In this document: positions 58,964 to 64,000 of the stretch, in pieces
Position numbering within the stretch: the first letter of the stretch is position 1
Layout of the letters: every line of letters begins with the position of its first letter
Assembly: GCA_965227265.1 (NCBI GenBank)
Contig: OZ245738.1
Coordinates: 992,001 to 1,056,000, forward strand
Direction: 5' to 3'
DNA: 64,000 bases
Origin: UBA2336 sp965227265
GTDB lineage: Bacteria > Bacteroidota > Bacteroidia > Cytophagales > Cyclobacteriaceae
Made by a program: the position numbers and the translations under genes
The notes under the pieces: generated by a model
What the model saw: only the letters and a program-made list of their open reading frames with translations
What the model was told of the DNA's origin: nothing
Databases searched by the model: none

Positions 58964-60230
58964 TTTCTTTTATCGAGCTGAATAAAAAGCCGCAAATGAC
59001 TTTTGGATAAAAATACGTTGATTTCTGCGGCATTGTAGCGCCACTGTGACAAACATTTTTGACATCCTCAATGGAGACTTCGTTTGTAATGATCGCCAAT
59101 TGAGCTTCATCTTTTAAAACGCGCTTCAGGCAATCGGAAAAACTTCGGTCAAAGAAAATGTTTTCGGATTTACGCTGATCTTTTCCCGGAATACCTAATA
59201 CTTTTTCAATAATGAAATAGTGCATCACGGTCAGGTCAAGCTTCTTGACAACGTCCGGAAATTGCCACTTCATTGTATTTAATGCCTCCGGTTTTAACCT
59301 GATCTTGTAAGAATTATCCTTAAACATCAGCCCGAAGGCCCAGGGTTTGCCTGCTATAATTTCGTTTAGGGTATCCGCATCATCAACGGGTTTGATGATA
59401 AAGTCTTCTGCAAGCTTCTTGATAATTGTTTCTTCATTAAAGTTTGCCAGATCTTTGATTAAACGGTGTGTTGGTAGAATTCTCAAATCACCTGCTTCGG
59501 TATTGGTCAGATACATCAGGTGAAAATTATAGCCTTCTTTACCGGTATTATTTGGATTTGCTTTTCGCTGCTGATCCATATACACTAATGAACCTTCATA
59601 GCGATGATGACCATCCGCGAGGATTACCTGTTTGGCTGAGAGTACATCAATGAACTTCTGAACAATCTTTGCATCGTGGATTATTGCCAGCACATCTCTG
59701 ACACCTTGATAATCTTCTACTTCATAAATTGGATTGAGAATGGCTTCATCCATGTATTTCTCAAGCTCAAACGATGCATCGGTATATAACCCGTGCGTTG
59801 GACTTACGTTCAATTCAGTTTTCTCCAGCAATTCAATACGATCATTAACCGATTTTGGAATTGTATTCTCGTGCCTGAGAATTACATCGTCCTCCCAATG
59901 GTGCACGCGAATGTTACAGACAAAACCTTTGCGGCAATATTCCTTCGCAGAACCATGCAAGGTGAAGTATTGATAATAGACGTAGATCGCAGGCAGCTTA
60001 TCCTGAACAATAACACCTAATGATTTCCATTGATCAAGCAGTGTATGAGCTTTATTCGCTGCGTCCTGCCCTTGGGGAACAGATAAATGAATGCTGTTAT
60101 ACGGATTTTGATAAAGTGCTTTGCGTTGCTTCTCTGAGACAACATCAAACAGGGGAGAAGTCAGATCGTCAATGGAAGCGGAAAGATTTTGATTATATCG
60201 CCAGGCGCGAAGAGGTCGTATTTCAGGCAT
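58929..60230 (-). CDS. DUF1015 family protein
   Basis: Family marks: IRPLRAWRYN at the N terminus, DDLTSPLFDVVS, NPYNSIHLSVP, YYQYFTLHGSAKEYCRKGFV, ILRHENTIP, DASFELEKYM, VILADGHHRYEGSLVY (the ADGHHR signature), NFHLMYLTNTE, LRILPTHRLI, and MPQKSTYFYPKV near the end. Unknown function, sometimes called SpcI-like or HTH-associated in other phyla; no catalytic proof. 433 residues. First gene of the DUF1015-maf-CPBP unit. The last ~12 codons run into maf in another frame. Confidence 0.87.
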   Translation of the reverse strand: MPEIRPLRAWRYNQNLSASIDDLTSPLFDVVSEKQRKALYQNPYNSIHLSVPQGQDAANKAHTLLDQWKSLGVIVQDKLPAIYVYYQYFTLHGSAKEYCRKGFVCNIRVHHWEDDVILRHENTIPKSVNDRIELLEKTELNVSPTHGLYTDASFELEKYMDEAILNPIYEVEDYQGVRDVLAIIHDAKIVQKFIDVLSAKQVILADGHHRYEGSLVYMDQQRKANPNNTGKEGYNFHLMYLTNTEAGDLRILPTHRLIKDLANFNEETIIKKLAEDFIIKPVDDADTLNEIIAGKPWAFGLMFKDNSYKIRLKPEALNTMKWQFPDVVKKLDLTVMHYFIIEKVLGIPGKDQRKSENIFFDRSFSDCLKRVLKDEAQLAIITNEVSIEDVKNVCHSGATMPQKSTYFYPKVICGFLFSSIKENEFYSPAYSWI

Positions 60231-60235
60231 GATTC

Positions 60236-60304
60236 AATTTTCGAATTGAGAATTTAAAATTACGAATGGATTAGTTGTGATTCGAAATTTTGAATTCGAA
60301 ATTA
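60236..60304. repeat. TTCGAA-rich repeat (copy 2)
   Basis: 60279-60304 is nearly identical to 4225-4250, and includes the stop codon of the carboxylase gene. The left part (60236-60270, with TTTTCGAATTGAG and AATTTAAAATT) is a diverged inverted copy, giving an imperfect hairpin. It fills the gap between the DUF1015 start and the carboxylase end. Confidence 0.65.
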
Positions 60305-61795
60305 CATTCTATTTTTTTTCCACTTACTCACTGTAGACGTTACGGTTTCAGCAGCTGATGAAGAATTATTTTTAGGTGTCAATAAATACGAACTCAATGC
60401 TGCTGCAAGCTTTTCTTCATCAGCATCCGGAGTTACGGTCAATAGTTCAGGTTTAAAATACTTACCTACAAACCCTGTATCAAACTTACCACTGCGGAAG
60501 GCCTCGTGGTGCATTACAAAGTTGCAAAAGCCCAATGTTGTTTCCAGTCCGGTGATCTCGTATTCATTAATTGCGCGGATTGTTTTGTCAATCGCCATCT
60601 CGCGTGTTTCGGCATGACAGATCATCTTTGCGATCATGGGATCGTAATAGAATGGAATTTCCATTCCTTGCTCAAAGCCATCGTCAACCCTAATTCCATT
60701 GCCTTGCGGACGTTTATAGGTCTGCAATGTTCCAATATCCGGAAGAAAGTTATTCGCGGGGTCTTCTGCGTAAACCCGGACTTCAATAGCGTGCCCGTTG
60801 AGCTTCAAATCTTCCTGCTTGAAAGGAATTTTTTCACCTTGTGCAACGCGTATCTGAAGCTTTACTAAGTCAATACCTGTAACCATTTCCGTTACTGGAT
60901 GCTCAACCTGTAAGCGCGTGTTCATTTCCAGAAAGTAGAAATTAAGATTATCATCGAGAATGAACTCAACCGTTCCAGCACCATAATATCCACATGACTG
61001 GCCAACGTTTACCGCAGCTTCACCCATGCGCTTACGCAACTCAGGCGTTAGGATAGAGGAAGGAGCTTCTTCAACAACTTTTTGATGCCTGCGTTGTATG
61101 GAACACTCCCGTTCAAATAAGTGAATAACGTTTCCATGCTTATCGCCAAAGATTTGGAATTCGATATGCCTTGGCTTCGTTACGTACTTCTCAATAAAGA
61201 CTGATCCATCACCAAAGGCAGATGTCGCTTCACTCACCGCGCGCTCCATTTGTTCCTGAAACTCGCCTTCGTTCTCCACAATGCGCATTCCCTTTCCGCC
61301 ACCGCCAGCACTGGCTTTGATTAGAATAGGATATCCGATTTCACTCGCTACCTTTTTTGCTTTCTTAACATCACCAATGGGTTCAGACGTTCCGGGAACC
61401 AGCGGCACATTAAACTTCGCAACCGCTTCTTTAGCCGCAAGCTTGCTTCCCATCACTTCAATTGATTTAGCAGATGGTCCGATGAAAATCATTCCGGCAT
61501 CTTCAATCGCCTGCGCAAAATCTTCATTCTCCGATAAAAATCCATACCCTGGATGAATTGCTTGCGCACCTGTTTGCTTGGCAGCAGCGATAATCTTTTC
61601 AATTCTGAGGTATGATTCTGAAGAAGGAGGTGGCCCGATAAAAACAGCTTCATCGGCAAACCGAACATGTAACGCTTCGCGATCGGCTTCACTGTAGACC
61701 GCTACAGTTTTGATTCCCATCTCTTTTGCACTGCGCATAACGCGAAGCGCAATCTCACCGCGATTAGCAACCAATATCTTGCTGATTTCAGGCAT
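60302..61795 (-). CDS. accC: Biotin carboxylase subunit (acetyl-/propionyl-/methylcrotonyl-CoA carboxylase type)
   Basis: ATP-grasp biotin carboxylase. MPEISKILVANRGEIALRVM opens the preATP-grasp domain, followed by GYGFLSENEDFA, ASAGGGGKGMRIVE (glycine loop), FIEKYVTKPRHIEFQIFGD, ERECSIQRRHQKVVEEAPS, FLEMNTRLQVEHPVTE (catalytic) and AEDPANNFLPDIGTL. The biotin carrier domain is absent, and there is a ~35-residue Ser/Asn-rich tail. The start is ATG at 61795; an extension of 30 codons upstream is not conserved-looking. The symbol is by homology only; whether it serves acetyl-, propionyl- or methylcrotonyl-CoA is not decided by sequence. Confidence 0.9.
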   Translation of the reverse strand: MPEISKILVANRGEIALRVMRSAKEMGIKTVAVYSEADREALHVRFADEAVFIGPPPSSESYLRIEKIIAAAKQTGAQAIHPGYGFLSENEDFAQAIEDAGMIFIGPSAKSIEVMGSKLAAKEAVAKFNVPLVPGTSEPIGDVKKAKKVASEIGYPILIKASAGGGGKGMRIVENEGEFQEQMERAVSEATSAFGDGSVFIEKYVTKPRHIEFQIFGDKHGNVIHLFERECSIQRRHQKVVEEAPSSILTPELRKRMGEAAVNVGQSCGYYGAGTVEFILDDNLNFYFLEMNTRLQVEHPVTEMVTGIDLVKLQIRVAQGEKIPFKQEDLKLNGHAIEVRVYAEDPANNFLPDIGTLQTYKRPQGNGIRVDDGFEQGMEIPFYYDPMIAKMICHAETREMAIDKTIRAINEYEITGLETTLGFCNFVMHHEAFRSGKFDTGFVGKYFKPELLTVTPDADEEKLAAALSSYLLTPKNNSSSAAETVTSTVSKWKKNRM

Positions 61796-61873
61796 AGGAA
61801 AACGTCTAAAATGCAATGCTAAACAATTAAAACGGTTGCACCAACCTTCATCGGCTCTCACCAAATTACCGTT

Positions 61874-61901
61874 GTAGAGACGCAAAATTTTGCGTCTCTA
61901 C
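61874..61901. repeat. Perfect 28-bp palindrome
   Basis: GTAGAGACGCAAAA (61874-61887) followed without a spacer by its exact reverse complement. It lies between the divergent carboxylase and oxoamine-synthase genes and overlaps the -33 region of the latter. It resembles widely dispersed GTAGAGACG palindromes seen in cyanobacteria and Bacteroidota. Confidence 0.75.
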
Positions 61902-61915
61902 TCGGGTTTTTTGGT

Positions 61916-61923
61916 TATTTTTG
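61916..61923 (+). promoter_or_regulatory. -7 element of the oxoamine-synthase gene
   Basis: TATTTTTG matches TAnnTTTG. A TTG at 61890-61892, inside the right arm of the palindrome, is 23 nt upstream, at the long end of the allowed spacing. Predicted leader of about 35 nt. Confidence 0.5.
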
Positions 61924-61961
61924 CAGCAATTTTAAAAGAGACTTTTAACCGGATTTTAACA

Positions 61962-63215
61962 ATGACCGATTTATTCGAAAAGCTTAAAATGGAAGCCGGC
62001 CCGCTGGCTAAATATTCACACCTTCCGGACGATTATTTCTTCTTCCCCAAGCTGGAAGGAGAGATCGGCCCGCACATGATCTTCAATGGCAAAAAGGTGC
62101 TGAACTGGAGCTTGAATAACTACTTAGGACTTGCCAACCACCCGGAAGTGCGTAAAGCCGATGCTGATTCTGCAGCAGAATTCGGCTTAGGTTACCCGAT
62201 GGGTGCCCGTATGATGTCCGGTAACTCAAAATATCATGTTGAATTAGAGAAGCAATTGGCTGATTTCGTGAAGAAAGAAGATGTCATGCTTCTGAACTTC
62301 GGCTACCAAGGTGTAATCTCTATTATTGACGCGATCGTTAACCGCAAGGATGTAATCGTATACGATGCTGAATCACATGCGTGTATCATTGACGGTGTTC
62401 GCCTGCACATGGGCAAACGCTTTGTGTATGCACACAACGATATGGAAAGCCTTGAAAAGCAACTCCAGCGTGCAACCAAGCTCGCTGAAGAAACAGGTGG
62501 TGGTATCCTCGTAATCACAGAAGGTGTTTTCGGTATGTCCGGAAACATGGGTGATTTGAAAGGTGTTGTTGCATTGAAGAAGAAATACAACTTCCGCTTG
62601 TTTGTAGATGATGCACACGGCTTCGGAACAATGGGCGCTACAGGTGCTGGCGTAGGTGAAGAACAAGGCGTACAGGATCAGATTGATCTTTACTTCTCTA
62701 CGTTCGCAAAATCAATGGCAAGCATTGGTGCATTCGTAGCAGGTGATAAGGCTATCCTTAAATTCTTACGGTATAGTGTGCGTTCACAGATCTATGCGAA
62801 GTCATTACCGATGCCTTTAGTAATTGGAGGCATCAAACGTCTGGAATTGCTCAGAAAGCATCCTGAATTACGTACTAATCTGATGAAAATCATGAAGGCA
62901 ATTAAGTCTGGATTGAAAGACAGAGGGTTTGCCATCAACGAAACACAAACCCCTCCAACGCCAGTTTTATTCAAGGGCGGGGTAGGCGAAGCGGCCAATA
63001 TGTCGATGGACCTGAGGGAGAATTATGGCATTTTCTGCTCGGTTGTGATCTATCCGGTGGTGCCAAAAGACGTAATTATGTTCAGAATTATCCCTACGGC
63101 TGCCCATACGATGGAAGACGTAGAACGCACTTTAACCGCGTTTTCCGCCCTAAAAACGAAGCTTGACAGTGGTTTCTACCGTAAGGAAGAACTGGTGTCT
63201 GTAACGAAGGGGTAA
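61962..63215 (+). CDS. PLP-dependent alpha-oxoamine synthase (serine palmitoyltransferase or cysteate acyltransferase type)
   Basis: Fold-type I PLP enzyme of the alpha-oxoamine synthase group, which condense an amino acid with acyl-CoA/ACP. Signature: SLNNYLGLANHPEVRKA, YPMGARMMSGNSKYHVELE, YDAESHACIIDGVRLHMG, ITEGVFGMSGNMGDL, FVDDAHGFGTMGATGAG, and the PLP lysine in STFAKSMASIG (Lys250). 417 residues. The ATG at 61962 (MTDLFEKLKMEA) is chosen over an upstream start inside the palindrome. It may make sphingoid base (serine) or capnine-type sulfonolipid precursor (cysteate); generic 2-amino-3-ketobutyrate or AONS activity is less likely for this layout. Confidence 0.85.
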   Translation: MTDLFEKLKMEAGPLAKYSHLPDDYFFFPKLEGEIGPHMIFNGKKVLNWSLNNYLGLANHPEVRKADADSAAEFGLGYPMGARMMSGNSKYHVELEKQLADFVKKEDVMLLNFGYQGVISIIDAIVNRKDVIVYDAESHACIIDGVRLHMGKRFVYAHNDMESLEKQLQRATKLAEETGGGILVITEGVFGMSGNMGDLKGVVALKKKYNFRLFVDDAHGFGTMGATGAGVGEEQGVQDQIDLYFSTFAKSMASIGAFVAGDKAILKFLRYSVRSQIYAKSLPMPLVIGGIKRLELLRKHPELRTNLMKIMKAIKSGLKDRGFAINETQTPPTPVLFKGGVGEAANMSMDLRENYGIFCSVVIYPVVPKDVIMFRIIPTAAHTMEDVERTLTAFSALKTKLDSGFYRKEELVSVTKG

Positions 63216-63233
63216 AAAAAATGGGTTTCCGAG

Positions 63234-63262
63234 TTGATTTGTAAGGTTTTTCTTTAAATTGG
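63234..63262 (+). promoter_or_regulatory. Candidate promoter of the histone H1-like gene
   Basis: TTG at 63234-63236, an 18-nt spacer, then TAAATTGG (63255-63262), one mismatch from TAnnTTTG. The leader would be about 32 nt. Confidence 0.45.
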
Positions 63263-63300
63263 CGTAAGAAAACAATTAACAATTTTAAACTTTTAGGAAA

Positions 63301-63477
63301 ATGCAAAAATTTCAAGACCTCAAAAACCTCATCACTTCACTGGAAGGTGATGCTGAAAAGTTCTATAGCAAAGCAAACAGCGCGGCTGGAACTCGTCTGA
63401 GAAAAGGCATGCAGGAACTGAAGAACTTAGCACAAATCATCCGTGCTGAGGTTCAGGATCTTAAGAATAAAGAGTAA
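63301..63477 (+). CDS. Histone H1-like protein (Hc1 family), 58 residues
   Basis: Starts MQKFQDLKNLITSLEGDAEK and contains AAGTRLRKGMQELKNLAQ and IRAEVQDLKNKE: the pattern of the short Hc1-like histone H1 proteins of Bacteroidota. Helical throughout and amphipathic, with basic patches but less extreme than the Lys/Ala peptides elsewhere. Likely nucleoid-associated. The frame is just under common gene-caller size cut-offs. It has an AGGA ribosome site (close to the ATG), its own candidate promoter and a terminator, so it is almost surely expressed alone. Confidence 0.85.
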   Translation: MQKFQDLKNLITSLEGDAEKFYSKANSAAGTRLRKGMQELKNLAQIIRAEVQDLKNKE

Positions 63478-63497
63478 GATTTTAACCGATCTTATTG

Positions 63498-63532
63498 AAA
63501 AGGATAGCTCAATGGGCTATCCTTTTTCTTTT
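63498..63532 (+). terminator. Rho-independent terminator after the histone H1-like gene
   Basis: AAAAGGATAGC (63498-63508) pairs with GCTATCCTTTT (63516-63526), 7-nt loop, then TCTTTT. Confidence 0.9.
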
Positions 63533-63560
63533 ATATAGAAGTTATGTAAAGGAGCATTGA

Positions 63561-63965
63561 TTATTCAATCATGATCTCTTTCGCCAATCCCATCGCATTA
63601 AACCGAATCGCTAACCGCGCACTACTATCAGCGTTATAGGTTGAACATTCAGGTGCAGGCTTCAGGTAATAGTAGAAGAACTTCTGATTGCGCTTGTAAA
63701 GTTCATTTCTGTCAGGCCGACCAATTAGTTCAACAATCTGCATTTCTTTCATGGCCAGAAGTTTTTCTTTTTGAGCTAGGAGTGTTTCCATATTATCGCT
63801 ACGGTATGAGCCGCAGGCATTTTTATCCTTTTCCCATTCCTTTAGATCGAGATTATCAAGTGTGGGTAACGATTTACCGCAACCGGAAAGGACTATAAAT
63901 ACTGTAGCGGTAGAGAGACAAACCCGCAAGATTCGGGATACGTTTCTACGAAACGATTTGAACAT
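63561..63965 (-). CDS. Small lipoprotein, BamE/SmpA-like appearance
   Basis: Basic N terminus (FKSFRRNVSRILRV), hydrophobic span and lipobox IVLSGCGKS. The mature ~100 residues include EWEKDKNACGSYR, then LLAMKEMQIVELIGRPDRNELYKRNQ, quoted here as MQIVELIGRPDRNELYKRN, which recalls the SmpA/BamE helix-turn-strand (xxVxxLLGxPD), then FFYYYLKPAPEC and RLAIRFNAMGLAKEIMIE. The start at 63965 (MFKSF) is preferred to one nine codons earlier. Two extra cysteines may form a disulfide. Assignment to BamE-like folds is by pattern only. Confidence 0.65.
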   Translation of the reverse strand: MFKSFRRNVSRILRVCLSTATVFIVLSGCGKSLPTLDNLDLKEWEKDKNACGSYRSDNMETLLAQKEKLLAMKEMQIVELIGRPDRNELYKRNQKFFYYYLKPAPECSTYNADSSARLAIRFNAMGLAKEIMIE

Positions 63966-64000
63966 GCTGCTGCTGTTTAGTGATGCTGGCAAACCAAAGG

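Noticed and set aside
60506..60868. Antisense frame of 120 codons in the biotin carboxylase
   Set aside because: Opposite highly conserved ATP-grasp sequence.
61796..61885. 30-codon N-terminal extension of the biotin carboxylase
   Set aside because: Family members start at MPEISKILVANRGEIA-like sequence; the extension is not conserved-looking and reaches the palindrome region.
1..64000. CRISPR array for the cas6 gene
   Set aside because: No set of evenly spaced direct repeats of 25-40 nt was found by eye in any gap; the larger intergenic repeats are inverted, not direct.
1..64000. tRNA, rRNA and insertion sequences
   Set aside because: No cloverleaf with TTCRANNC in the short gaps, no transposase-like product and no rRNA-like stretch were seen.

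Overview
The window is a stretch of chromosome from a gliding-type member of the Bacteroidota, most likely a Cytophagales bacterium. Base composition is moderate, with GC in the low-to-mid 40s by eye. Upstream regions carry the Bacteroidota promoter pattern (TTTG, then about 17-21 nt, then TAnnTTTG). There are type IX secretion (T9SS) features: a gliding-type C-terminal sorting domain, a type A sorting domain and a T9SS Plug protein. Lineage-typical families are common (DUF3276/PUR, DUF5103, DUF4159, DUF2911, DUF5689, Hc1-type histone H1). No rRNA, tRNA, insertion sequence, prophage or CRISPR array was seen, and no gene-free gap exceeds about 215 nt.

Layout. 1-2749 is the 3' part of a giant secreted adhesin-like gene. 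2756-7856 holds a LuxC-type acyl-CoA reductase, a ferredoxin, a DUF58 protein, a PUR-family protein, YchF and a stand-alone Cas6. 7861-11185 holds the T9SS Plug protein, divergent from an ECF sigma factor, its apparent dual-membrane anti-sigma partner and a 36-residue membrane peptide. 11182-19580 is mostly housekeeping (ABC-F ATPase, sorbosone-dehydrogenase-like protein, C1B peptidase, Lgt, dCMP deaminase, MurB), with two Lys/Ala-rich basic protein genes, one only 23 codons long. 19632-25215 is a four-gene secreted-protein operon (DUF1800, DUF1501 with Tat signal and T9SS tail, outer-membrane barrel, lipoprotein). 25346-36774 holds HMG-CoA lyase, DprA, MerR, CapA, VapBC, twin M23 peptidases, AlaS, GatB and a TlpA-like lipoprotein.

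36803-47167 is the most distinctive part: two divergent secreted EEP-family nucleases, a TonB-dependent receptor, two choice-of-anchor-J-like lipoproteins, a large Calx-beta/DUF5689/lamin-tail lipoprotein and a DNA/RNA non-specific endonuclease lipoprotein. The lipoproteins carry acidic residues right after the acylated cysteine, as surface lipoproteins of this phylum do. I read it as a surface system for digesting extracellular nucleic acid and importing a product, built like a polysaccharide utilisation locus but without SusD.

47236-64000 returns to mixed functions: DUF4159, ThyA, a MORN-variant lipoprotein, a transglutaminase-like TPR protein, SdaAB, TolC/HlyD efflux parts, a GT90 glycosyltransferase, pyrophosphatase, CPBP protease, Maf, DUF1015, biotin carboxylase, an alpha-oxoamine synthase (sphingolipid or sulfonolipid type), a histone H1-like protein and a small lipoprotein.

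Several intergenic gaps carry palindromic elements: a 16-bp-arm palindrome abutting the gatB start, a perfect 28-bp palindrome upstream of the oxoamine synthase, a TTCGAA-rich repeat present twice, and a long imperfect inverted repeat upstream of dprA. All functions are inferred from reading the translated sequence; no database search was run.
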